Assembly: GCF_003363755.1 (NCBI RefSeq)
Contig: NZ_CP031396.1
Location: 5,860,501 to 5,924,500 of the forward strand
Direction: 5' to 3'
From: Pseudomonas protegens
Lineage (GTDB): Bacteria > Pseudomonadota > Gammaproteobacteria > Pseudomonadales > Pseudomonadaceae
Length of the DNA stretch: 64,000 nt
In this document: piece by piece, positions 56,932-64,000 of the stretch
Layout of the letters: every line of letters starts with the position of its first letter
Position numbering within the stretch: the stretch's first letter is position 1
The notes under the pieces: model-generated
Told to the model about the DNA's origin: nothing
The model's database searches: none
Seen by the model: only the letters and a program-made list of their open reading frames with translations
Program-made: the position numbers and the translations under genes

Positions 56932-58799
56932 GCCAGAGGCTGGGGCGGGGACGGTTGGAACTTCCCATAGGCTGCTGCCAATGGCGGTGGCTTGGCTGCA
57001 GCCTCTGGGAGAGGGGGCACGCCGGCTAGCTGGGGAGGTAATGGAGGCGGCTGAGGTGGCTCAATGACGTTCTTGATGGCTGCCAGCGTGGTTCTCACGT
57101 ATTCGGGCATGTCATTGGCGGTTGGACAGGAGGCGAGCAAGTCGCCGGCGTCGCCACCGCCTTTGGCCCAGCCAAAATAGTGCGACAGAGCTACCTGCAG
57201 ATTGGCCAGCGGTGTTGCGGGTGTTGGTGTGTATGCCGCGAGATGCTGCGGCCAATCACCGCCAACAACCACAACAGCAGCATAGCTGCGGAGTGCCACC
57301 TCAGACGCGCCATACAAGACAAGGTTTTCAAAGCCCTTAGTCGCAGACTCATAGGCATGATCGACCGAGGCAGTGATGGTTGCGAGCGCCTCCGGCGTTT
57401 GCTTGTCAAATACGGCGAACACGACCTTGCCGAGTGAGCGGAAGAATGCACCCAGTGGCGCGACATTGGTCTCGCCGCGGGCGTCGACGATAGCCACACC
57501 TAGGTTTTCGAGTGATTTGAATCGCGTGGGATCCAGCTCGGCGAGCCGGCGGGCAGCGGCAGGCAATGCGTCGAACTCCGTACGGCCCTCAAGTACAAGT
57601 ACGTAGCGTGCCAGCAGGGCTTCGCAGAACCGTGCTTTGAATTCTGTGCGATAGGCCTTGGGCTTGACTGCTGGCGGATATGTAGCAGGCACCCCGGTCA
57701 TAACACCGGCCGTGCGCTTGAGAACCACTACCTGGGCAGGCTCGAACTCCTCCAGCACGTAGGGTGAGTGGGAGGTGAAGATGGCCTGTGCCGACTTCTG
57801 GCGCAGCGAATTGATGATTCGTTTCTGGGTGTGCGGCGGAAGCGCGATCTCTGGCTCTTCCATCGCGAAGATCACGCTTTGCTTAAGTTCGGCGATGATC
57901 GAAAGCAGAGCCAATACCAGCGTGTTAATCGTGCCAGTGCCTTGGTGCTGATATGGGGCGGAATAGACTGAGCCGTCCGGCCTTTTCGCTCCAGTACCCA
58001 TGAAGACAGTCAGGGTTCGACGGAGCATGTCGCGAGTGAGGTCCGAAACCCGCATGTGGGGTTGCTCTGCCCAGTCGGATGGTACGTAGTGCCGTACTGC
58101 ATCTTGGACTGCGACAAGCAACTCGCCGATGTCCTCGGTCTCTCCAACTGGCAGTGCCCTCAGCTGGTCGAGCAAATCCTCCCACATAGTCAGTCGTGTT
58201 TCCTTCAGCCGAAGGATCACGTCCAACAAAGAGCCCCGTTCCAGGCTGAGTGCGCGAGCTCCGGTCCGCAGCGTGCGCAGATAAAGAAAACCGCATTTTC
58301 GTTTGTCGGGCGCAGAGAACCGGGGGTAGGAGCCATCCGGCATTTCGGGAGTGGCGTAATAGGTATCCCCAGCGAAGTCGTCCTCATCTACGTCATACCA
58401 ACCGTTGAAGAAGACTCGTATTGCCGCTCCGACATGGGGCGCATCTGTTCCCTCCGGGGGTGCCCCTACAAGCAATGACTTGGTCTGTGTATCCCACCAC
58501 TCGATATGGTCCCGGAAATGCCGCAGTTGCTCATCAGAGAGTCCCGCGACAATAACCTCGACCTGGATCGGGACGACCTCGTTCTTGGCCGGGTCTACGT
58601 ACGTACCGGCATAGAAATCGTGCTCATCAATTACAGGGCGACGACTCAGGCGCTCCGGGCCAAGTACCAAGTCCACCGCTTCCAGCAATGTGGACTTGCC
58701 GGCGTTATTGTCACCGATAAAAGCAGTGTGTCCATTGAGGTGGACCTCACCGTAGGCGATGCCTCTGAAGTTCCGGACGCGAACACGCACAAGATGCAC
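56928..58799 (-). CDS. gajA: OLD-family ATPase/TOPRIM nuclease, Gabija GajA type
   Basis: This is a 623-aa protein. The N-terminal ABC-like ATPase domain has VRVRNFRGI and Walker A GDNNAGKST (~31), then a signature/Walker B region FAMEEPEIALPPHTQK (~317) and the switch His in FTSHSPYVLEE (~343). The C-terminal TOPRIM domain has VLVLEGRTEFDAL (catalytic Glu, ~395) and VAIVDARGETN...VVFAVFDKQ (~435-470). After this lies an unusual Pro-rich tail of ~45 residues. GTG start 58799 has GGAGGG 5 bases upstream. It probably forms the nuclease core of the defence complex with the downstream helicase. Confidence 0.82.
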   Translation of the reverse strand: MHLVRVRVRNFRGIAYGEVHLNGHTAFIGDNNAGKSTLLEAVDLVLGPERLSRRPVIDEHDFYAGTYVDPAKNEVVPIQVEVIVAGLSDEQLRHFRDHIEWWDTQTKSLLVGAPPEGTDAPHVGAAIRVFFNGWYDVDEDDFAGDTYYATPEMPDGSYPRFSAPDKRKCGFLYLRTLRTGARALSLERGSLLDVILRLKETRLTMWEDLLDQLRALPVGETEDIGELLVAVQDAVRHYVPSDWAEQPHMRVSDLTRDMLRRTLTVFMGTGAKRPDGSVYSAPYQHQGTGTINTLVLALLSIIAELKQSVIFAMEEPEIALPPHTQKRIINSLRQKSAQAIFTSHSPYVLEEFEPAQVVVLKRTAGVMTGVPATYPPAVKPKAYRTEFKARFCEALLARYVLVLEGRTEFDALPAAARRLAELDPTRFKSLENLGVAIVDARGETNVAPLGAFFRSLGKVVFAVFDKQTPEALATITASVDHAYESATKGFENLVLYGASEVALRSYAAVVVVGGDWPQHLAAYTPTPATPLANLQVALSHYFGWAKGGGDAGDLLASCPTANDMPEYVRTTLAAIKNVIEPPQPPPLPPQLAGVPPLPEAAAKPPPLAAAYGKFQPSPPQPLA

Positions 58800-59164
58800 T
58801 TCGACCCTCCTTGTCTAGCGGAAACCAATCTACTGATTCTAGTGCGTCATGGTAGGTGCGATTCGACTGTATCGCTACTTGAGGGCTCCTTCGGGCCGAG
58901 TCGCGTACCGCGCGCCCGCAGCCAAGGGCCGCTATTGGCCGATAGCTGTCTGTCACGAACATTAGTTCATGGTCGTTTACTGTCAACGGCGATCATTGCA
59001 GTACGCATTGTTTTTGGTTGGTCGATTTACCCTTGTGTTCATAGACGAGGGATTAGAGGCCGCTCCAGATGTTGCGGTGGAGCACTTTCTTCTTGTGTTG
59101 ATAGATGTCGTGGCTGCGGAAGGGCGTGGAGAGCCGGATAGATATTTACCCTTGAGATCGCTGC
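58800..59164. promoter_or_regulatory. Upstream region of the Gabija-type operon
   Basis: About 360 bp of comparatively low-GC DNA with no gene I can support; it should hold the operon promoter, reading leftwards. Plus-strand frames here have no codon bias. The low-GC stretch ends where the next repeat begins. Confidence 0.4.
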
Positions 59165-59542
59165 GCCCGCTTCGCGGTCGTTCGCAGCCTTCGGCAGCGG
59201 CTACAAGGAACGCGAACGGCAAGGAAACAGGCCGGCCGGTAGGCCGCCGTCTGCTTTTGCTCTTGCTTTGGTTTTTGATCTGCCTGCCCCCTTAAACACG
59301 ATGGCCGAACGCAGGCATTGATCCGTGGGTAACCCGGCAGGACGCCGGGTTAGCCGCACTGGGCCATGGATGGCCCATTGCGGCGGCCCACGGATCAATG
59401 CCGGAGTGAGGGCATGCCGAGCCTAGGCGAGGCACCGAGTGGAGGGGCAGGAGCCTTTGGTTACTTTGGGCTTTTCAAAGTGACTCGCTGTAAGAGCGAA
59501 ACCGCCAGTGGCAGTACCCGCAGCAACGGATATGCCCACCCA
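59165..59542 (-). repeat. Long intergenic repeat family, copy 6, with half hairpin repeat
   Basis: It opens with a half copy of the hairpin repeat (…cttcggcagcggctacaagg, 59182-59205). The long repeat follows in minus orientation: 'gatctgcctgcccc', 'ggatcaatgccggagtgagggcatgccgagcctaggcgagg', 'ggggcaggagcctttggttactttgg', 'gtgactcgctgtaagagcgaaaccgcca' and 'gcagcaacggatatgccc' at 59521-59540. Confidence 0.78.
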
Positions 59543-59544
59543 TC

Positions 59545-60345
59545 TCAATGCACAATCTGCGCAAGAAACGCCTTAGCCCTCTCACTCTTCGGCGCCCCAA
59601 AAAACGCCTCCGGCGGCGCATCTTCCACAATCCGCCCCCCATCCAAAAACAACACCCGCTCCGCCACCTGCCGCGCAAACCCCATTTCATGGGTCACGCA
59701 CAACATCGTCATCCCACTCCCGGCGAGCTTCACCATCACATCCAACACCTCACTCACCATCTCCGGGTCCAGCGCCGAAGTCGGTTCATCAAACAACATA
59801 ATCTTCGGCTCCATGCACAACGCCCGTGCAATCGCCACGCGCTGTTGCTGCCCACCTGAAAGCTGGCTCGGGTATTTATCCGCCTGATTCTCAATCCCCA
59901 CCTTGGCCAGAAAACCCCGCGCCAGTTCTTCAGCCTTTTTCCGCGATAACCCGCGCACGGTCATCGGTGCCAGTGTGCAGTTGTCCAGCACGCTCATGTG
60001 CGGAAACAGGTTGAAGTGCTGGAACACCATGCCCACCTGGCTGCGCACTTGCGCTGCTTCGCGGGTGTTTTGCGAGAGGTCGGTGCGGTCCACCAGAATG
60101 CGGCCTTTTTCGGCAATCTCCAGGCGGTTGATGCAGCGAATCAATGTGGATTTGCCGGAGCCCGAAGGCCCGCAGAGGACGATGCGTTCGCCCTGGCGCA
60201 CTTTGAGGTCGATGTCGTGCAGTACATGGAAAGCACCGTAGAACTTGTTCACCCCGGCAATATCGATCACCACTTCGCGTGGGTCGGCAGCGGGGCGGGC
60301 AGGCGCTTCGGATGCGGCGGGAAGCGGGGCGGTCTGGGTCAGCAT
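59545..60345 (-). CDS. Polar amino-acid ABC transporter, ATP-binding subunit
   Basis: This 266-aa ATPase is of the GlnQ/HisP/AapP group: Walker A GPSGSGKST (~59), Q-loop VFQHFNLFPHM, signature LSGGQQQR (~160), Walker B IMLFDEPTSALDPE (~180) and the His switch in CVTHEMGF (~216). A ~25-residue Ala/Pro-rich N-terminal extension precedes the domain. It energises uptake by the two permeases and the binding protein encoded upstream. It is the last gene of a five-gene minus-strand operon, separated from the FAD enzyme gene by only 16 bp. Confidence 0.94.
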   Translation of the reverse strand: MLTQTAPLPAASEAPARPAADPREVVIDIAGVNKFYGAFHVLHDIDLKVRQGERIVLCGPSGSGKSTLIRCINRLEIAEKGRILVDRTDLSQNTREAAQVRSQVGMVFQHFNLFPHMSVLDNCTLAPMTVRGLSRKKAEELARGFLAKVGIENQADKYPSQLSGGQQQRVAIARALCMEPKIMLFDEPTSALDPEMVSEVLDVMVKLAGSGMTMLCVTHEMGFARQVAERVLFLDGGRIVEDAPPEAFFGAPKSERAKAFLAQIVH

Positions 60346-60361
60346 GGCGGTTCTCCGTCGG

Positions 60362-61603
60362 TCAGTTGAAGCGCTCGGCGCGGTAGGGGGTGGGGTCGGT
60401 GAAGGGCGTTTCGCCGGTGACCATCTGCGCCAGCAGTTGGCCGCTCACCGGGCCCAGGGTCAGGCCGTGGTGGGCGTGGCCGAAGTTGAACCACAGGCCG
60501 GGGTGGCGCGGGGCCGGGCCGATCACGGGGCACATGTCCGGTAGGCACGGGCGGCGGCCCAGCCAGGGTTCGGCGTCGAGGCGTTCGCCCAGGGGGTAGA
60601 AGCTTCGGGCCAGGGCTTCGCAGCGGCGCAGTTGGATTTCGTTGATCGGGTCGTCGCGGTCGGCGAATTCGATGCCGGTGGTCAGGCGGATGCCGCCCAC
60701 CATCGGCGCCAGGACGTAGCCGCCCACCGGGTCGAGGATCGGGTGCTGCAGGCGGGTGCCGGGCAGGGCGGCGTAGTGCATGTGGTAGCCGCGCTTGATC
60801 GCCAGGGGAATGCGGTAGCCCAGGGGTTCGAAAATGCCGCTGGCTTGCGGGCCCAGGGCCACCACCACTTCCTGGGCGGTGATCGGGCCGAGTTCGCTCT
60901 GCACCTGCCAGCCGCCTTCGACCTGGGTCAGGGTCAGGGCATCGCCGATGACGAATTGGCCGCCGCGTTGCTTGAACAGTTCGGCGTAGCCGCGGGTCAG
61001 GCCGCCGGGGTCGCTCACGGTCTTGGGGTCGAGCCAGTGCAGGCCGCCCACGATGTCGGGGTGCAGGCCGGGTTCCAGGGCCAAGAGTTCGGCGCGGTCC
61101 AGTACCCGGTAGTTGAGTTCGTAGTCCCGCAGGTCGGCGGCAGCGCGTTGGGCGAAGTCGAAGGCTTGCTGGTCGTTGAAGGCTTCGAGCCAGCCGCCGT
61201 CGGCGATCAGCTCCAGCATGTTGGCCGGGCGGGCCAGGGCCAGGTGTTCGGTGACGCAGCGTTCGATCAGCGGCAGCATGGCGCGGGTGGCGGCAGCCAG
61301 GCCCTTGGGCGAGGAGTGGCGCCAGTATTGCAGCAGCCAGGGGCCGGCCTTGGGCAGGTGGCGCAGGCTGTAGCGCACGTCCGATTGCTGGTTGAGGCCG
61401 TAGCGCACCAGCTTGGTCACTTCCCGGGGGAAGGCGTAGGGAATCACGCTGGCGCGTTCGATCAGCCCGGCGTTGCCGTGGCTGGTGCCGTTGCCCGGGG
61501 GCTGGCGGTCCAGCAGCACCACTTGGCGGCCGCGGGCCTGCAGGTGCAGGGCGCTGCTGACGCCGACGATTCCGGCGCCCAGAACGAGGGTTTGGCAATG
61601 CAT
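60362..61603 (-). CDS. FAD-dependent D-amino-acid dehydrogenase/oxidase (DadA-like)
   Basis: This 413-aa DAO-family flavoprotein has the FAD fingerprint VLGAGIVGVSSALHLQARGRQVVLLDR (residues about 6-32 region), a SHGNAGLI segment and the C-terminal GHAHHGLTLGPVSGQLLA cofactor motif. It would oxidatively deaminate a D-amino acid or an imino acid such as D-hydroxyproline. Its place within the transporter operon, between ATPase and permease genes, says that the transported substrate is probably its substrate. No racemase gene is seen here. Confidence 0.9.
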   Translation of the reverse strand: MHCQTLVLGAGIVGVSSALHLQARGRQVVLLDRQPPGNGTSHGNAGLIERASVIPYAFPREVTKLVRYGLNQQSDVRYSLRHLPKAGPWLLQYWRHSSPKGLAAATRAMLPLIERCVTEHLALARPANMLELIADGGWLEAFNDQQAFDFAQRAAADLRDYELNYRVLDRAELLALEPGLHPDIVGGLHWLDPKTVSDPGGLTRGYAELFKQRGGQFVIGDALTLTQVEGGWQVQSELGPITAQEVVVALGPQASGIFEPLGYRIPLAIKRGYHMHYAALPGTRLQHPILDPVGGYVLAPMVGGIRLTTGIEFADRDDPINEIQLRRCEALARSFYPLGERLDAEPWLGRRPCLPDMCPVIGPAPRHPGLWFNFGHAHHGLTLGPVSGQLLAQMVTGETPFTDPTPYRAERFN

Positions 61604-61649
61604 GTTTCAGTCCTTATGACAGGGGCCGCGGGGCGGCCCGCTAAAGGGT

Positions 61650-62360
61650 TCAGTTCAGGTGCCGGCCCAGGCGGCCTTCCAGGTATTTGAGGCTGCGCCG
61701 TACCACTTCGACGATCAGCAGGTAGAGCACCGCGGCCCACAGGTAGATCTGGAAATCGAAGCTGCGGGAGAAGGCCAGTTTGGTCACCCCCATCAGGTCG
61801 TAGATGGTCACCAGGGAGGCAATGGCGCTGGCCTTGATCATCAAGATCAGCTCGTTGCCCAGAGGCCCGATGGCGATCAGCAGCGACTGCGGCAGGATCA
61901 CTTTGCGAAACGCGGTCCAGCGCGACAGGCTCAGGGCCTTGCAGGCTTCGCGCTGGCCCTGGGCCACGGCCAGCAGGCTGCCGCGCAGGATCTCCGCCTG
62001 GTAGGCGGCGGTGTTCAGGGTGAAGGCCAGCAGGGTGCAGAACCACGCGTCGCGGAAGAACCACCACAGGCCCACGTCCTGCCAGAAGCCTTTGAACGAG
62101 CCCAGGCCGTAATACAGCATGAACAGCTGGGCCAGCAGCGGCGAGCCGCGGAAGAAGTACACGTAGGCCCCGGTGAAGCGCCGCAGGAACTGATTGCTGG
62201 ACAGCCGCCCGAGGGCAATCAGCAGGCCGAGCACGGCGCCCAGGCTGAAGGAAATCGCCACCAGCTTGGCGGTCACCAGCAGGCCGTCGATAAAGCGCGG
62301 GCCGTAGCGTTCCAGCAGGTCCTGGTTGAGGAACAGGTTCAGCAGGTCATCCAGGCTCAT
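61650..62360 (-). CDS. Polar amino-acid ABC transporter permease 2
   Basis: This 236-aa permease is of the HisMQ/GlnP type, with about five transmembrane segments and the EAA loop EACKALSLSRWTAFRKVILPQSL (~132-154 region). It forms the transmembrane channel with the other permease. The ATG overlaps the stop of permease 1 by four bases. Confidence 0.94.
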   Translation of the reverse strand: MSLDDLLNLFLNQDLLERYGPRFIDGLLVTAKLVAISFSLGAVLGLLIALGRLSSNQFLRRFTGAYVYFFRGSPLLAQLFMLYYGLGSFKGFWQDVGLWWFFRDAWFCTLLAFTLNTAAYQAEILRGSLLAVAQGQREACKALSLSRWTAFRKVILPQSLLIAIGPLGNELILMIKASAIASLVTIYDLMGVTKLAFSRSFDFQIYLWAAVLYLLIVEVVRRSLKYLEGRLGRHLN

Positions 62361-63076
62361 GGTTGCAGGCTCCGTTGCGCACGGTTGAAGCGCCGTTCAA
62401 GAAAGCTGAACAGGTGCCCCGACAGCGCCGAGAAGAACAGGTAGCCAAAGCACGCCACGCTGTAGAACAGCATGGGTTCCTTGGTCACGCTGACCGCGAG
62501 GTTGGTCTGGCGCATCAGGTCCACCAGGGAAATGGTCGACACCAGGGAGGTGTCCTTGAGCAGCGACAGCCAGTTGTTGGAAAGCCCCGGCAGGGCGATG
62601 CGGGTCAGTTGTGGCAGCAGCACCCGGGTGAAGGTGGTGCGCCGCGACAGGCTCAGGGCGCTGGCGGCTTCGTACTGGCCCTTGGGCAGGGTCTTGAACG
62701 CGGCCAGCCAGATCTCGCTGGAGAAGGCGGCGAACACCAGGCTGAAGGCGATCATCGCGGCGACAAAGGTATTGATCGCCACTTCACCGGGGTAGCCCAG
62801 GGCGCCGAGGATCTTCTGCGCGGCGATCTGGCAGCCGTAGTAGATGATCAGCAGGGTCAACAGCTCCGGCAGGCCGCGAAACACCGTGGAAAAGGTCGTG
62901 GCCCAGGCCCGTGCCCAGCGGTTTTTCGAGCGCGCGGCCAGGGCTACCAGCAAGCCCAGGGGCAGGCCGATGGGCACGCAGGCCAGGGCCAGGGCGATGG
63001 TCACCAGGGCCCCGGCAAGCAGGGCCGAGCCCCAGCCGCCGCTGGCAAAGGACAGGAGTGACAGCTGTTCGAACAT
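62357..63076 (-). CDS. Polar amino-acid ABC transporter permease 1
   Basis: This 239-aa permease is of the HisMQ family, with about five hydrophobic segments, VFRGLPELLTLLIIYYG (~68) and the EAA loop YEAASALSLSRRTTFTRVLLPQL (~136-158 region). It pairs with permease 2. It lies 87 bp downstream of the binding-protein gene. Confidence 0.94.
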   Translation of the reverse strand: MFEQLSLLSFASGGWGSALLAGALVTIALALACVPIGLPLGLLVALAARSKNRWARAWATTFSTVFRGLPELLTLLIIYYGCQIAAQKILGALGYPGEVAINTFVAAMIAFSLVFAAFSSEIWLAAFKTLPKGQYEAASALSLSRRTTFTRVLLPQLTRIALPGLSNNWLSLLKDTSLVSTISLVDLMRQTNLAVSVTKEPMLFYSVACFGYLFFSALSGHLFSFLERRFNRAQRSLQP

Positions 63077-63163
63077 GCGCGAACCCTCTGGAAGATTGAA
63101 CCGTGCAGGGCGCCGCCGCGCTCGGGGGAACGCGGGGGCAACGGCAGCGGCAAAGGCGGGCGG

Positions 63164-63916
63164 TCAGTAGATGTCGAAGGCGAAGTAGCGGCTGGAGATC
63201 TGCTTGTAGGTGCCGTCGGCGACGATCGCGTCCAGGGCCTTGTTCAGGCGCTCGCGCAGGGCGTTGTCTTCCTTGCGTACGGCGATCGAGGCGTCGGCGG
63301 TGGTGCCGTTGACGTCACCGATGATCTTGCAGCAGTCCTTGCCGGCGCTTTCGGCCCAGGCCAGCAGCGGGAATTTGTCGGCAATCACCCCGTCCACGCG
63401 CCCGGCGGCCAGGTCGCTGTTGGCTTCGTCCAGGGTCGGGTAGAACTTCACGTCGGCGCCGGCCGGGCCGTAGTGGTCCTCGGCATAGATGGCCTGGGTC
63501 GAGGAGGCCTGGGCGCCCACGGTGCGGCCCTTGAAGTTGGTCTGGGCGTCGGTGATGTCCGAGTCCTTGGCCACGGCTACCGACAGCGGGGTGCGGTAGT
63601 AGTGGTTGCTGAAGGCGATCTTTTTCTTGCGCTCGTCGGTGGCGATCATCGAGGCCACCACCGCGTCGTATTTCTTCGCCAGCAGCGCCGGGATGATGCC
63701 TTCCCAGTCCTGGGCGACGATCTGGCATTCGACCTGCATCTGCTTGCACAGGGCGTTGGCGATGTCCACGTCGAAGCCGTGCAGCTGGTTGTTGGAGTCC
63801 ACGTAGTTGAAGGGCGGGTAGGCGCCTTCGGTGGCGATCTTCAGGGTTTCGGCCTGGGCCGCGGAGGCGGCGAAGACTAGGGCGCAGGCACTGGCGAAGC
63901 GGACGACGTTGTTCAT
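63164..63916 (-). CDS. Periplasmic amino-acid-binding protein of the ABC transporter
   Basis: This 250-aa family 3 solute-binding protein has a Sec signal peptide (MNNVVRFASACALVFAASAAQA, cleavage after AQA). Ligand-pocket landmarks are TEGAYPPFNYVD (~30), GFDVDIANALCKQM (~48) and VASMIATDERKKKIAFSNHYY (~88), typical of HisJ/ArgT/lysine-arginine-ornithine-binding proteins. A pair of adjacent cysteines (KDCCKI) near 190 is unusual. It is the first gene of the operon; the promoter lies at the right edge of the window. Confidence 0.94.
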   Translation of the reverse strand: MNNVVRFASACALVFAASAAQAETLKIATEGAYPPFNYVDSNNQLHGFDVDIANALCKQMQVECQIVAQDWEGIIPALLAKKYDAVVASMIATDERKKKIAFSNHYYRTPLSVAVAKDSDITDAQTNFKGRTVGAQASSTQAIYAEDHYGPAGADVKFYPTLDEANSDLAAGRVDGVIADKFPLLAWAESAGKDCCKIIGDVNGTTADASIAVRKEDNALRERLNKALDAIVADGTYKQISSRYFAFDIY

Positions 63917-64000
63917 GGAGCACCTCGGTTATTTATTGTTTTGCGCGGGTGGACGATGTGTAGCCAACAAATTCGTTATGCAGGGCGGCCGTGGCTTCCA
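63917..64000 (-). promoter_or_regulatory. Upstream region of the amino-acid transporter operon (window edge)
   Basis: 84 bases, locally AT-rich (ttatttattgttttgcg around 63929-63945). It probably contains the leader and part of the promoter, and GAGG stands about 7 bases before the ATG. Cut off by the window end. Confidence 0.4.

Noticed and set aside
58506..59141. 211-codon plus-strand frame over the start of the GajA-like gene
   Set aside because: Antisense to the conserved ATPase N-terminus for much of its length; the rest lacks codon bias.

Overview
The window looks like a chromosomal segment of a fluorescent Pseudomonas of the P. protegens / P. chlororaphis / P. fluorescens group. The evidence is the high GC with strong third-position bias, a lipopeptide NRPS ending in tandem thioesterases followed by macA-macB-luxR (the orfamide-type layout), a complete acetoin catabolic operon of the Pseudomonas type, and abundant Pseudomonas-style intergenic repeats. 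Gene assignments come from reading translated sequence; no database search was possible.

Layout. 1-7.6 kb: 3' end of a lipopeptide NRPS, its MacAB-type exporter and a LuxR-type regulator. 7.9-11.0 kb: a minus-strand cassette of three related proteins (DUF1842/DUF1843 type) and a radical SAM/SPASM enzyme, matching the Y-X(10)-GDL 'trio' system, a putative peptide-modification system. 11.0-12.35 kb: repeat-rich intergenic DNA. 12.36-15.43 kb: small housekeeping and unknown genes, including two tandem paralogous membrane proteins. 15.5-24.5 kb: fatty-acid/acyl-CoA functions (acyl-CoA dehydrogenase, acyl-CoA synthetase, PAS kinase plus FixJ-type regulator, TetR, 3-hydroxyacyl-CoA dehydrogenase, AraC). 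24.49-25.13 kb: four tandem copies of a ~166-bp hairpin repeat. 25.1-32.8 kb: acoR, a sigma-54 promoter with two likely AcoR sites, acoXABC and a 2,3-butanediol dehydrogenase. 32.9-38.9 kb: a lipoprotein, two copies of an Imm32-like/DUF6572-like pair, two other small genes and a chemoreceptor.

39.6-53.8 kb is the most unusual part. A visibly lower-GC operon (42.1-50.6 kb) encodes a 54-aa ORF, a hexapeptide acetyltransferase, a class III aminotransferase, a single-chain transketolase-like enzyme, an SDR, a DUF1349-like protein, an NtdB-like HAD phosphatase, an O-methyltransferase and an MFS exporter. It sits between duplicated pieces of the host chromosome: hicB (intact at 39.6 kb, relic at 50.7 kb) and a lipoprotein gene (truncated copy at 41.2 kb, intact at 52.0 kb). 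It reads as a horizontally acquired small-molecule pathway, possibly for an aminated, dephosphorylated, methylated sugar or azasugar-like compound. I do not recognise it as a described cluster.

54-64 kb: more intergenic repeats, a two-gene Gabija-type defence locus (UvrD-like helicase plus OLD-family nuclease), then a polar amino-acid ABC transporter operon with a FAD-dependent D-amino-acid dehydrogenase-like enzyme. At least six copies of one long intergenic repeat family lie next to the accessory regions, and several bracket them.
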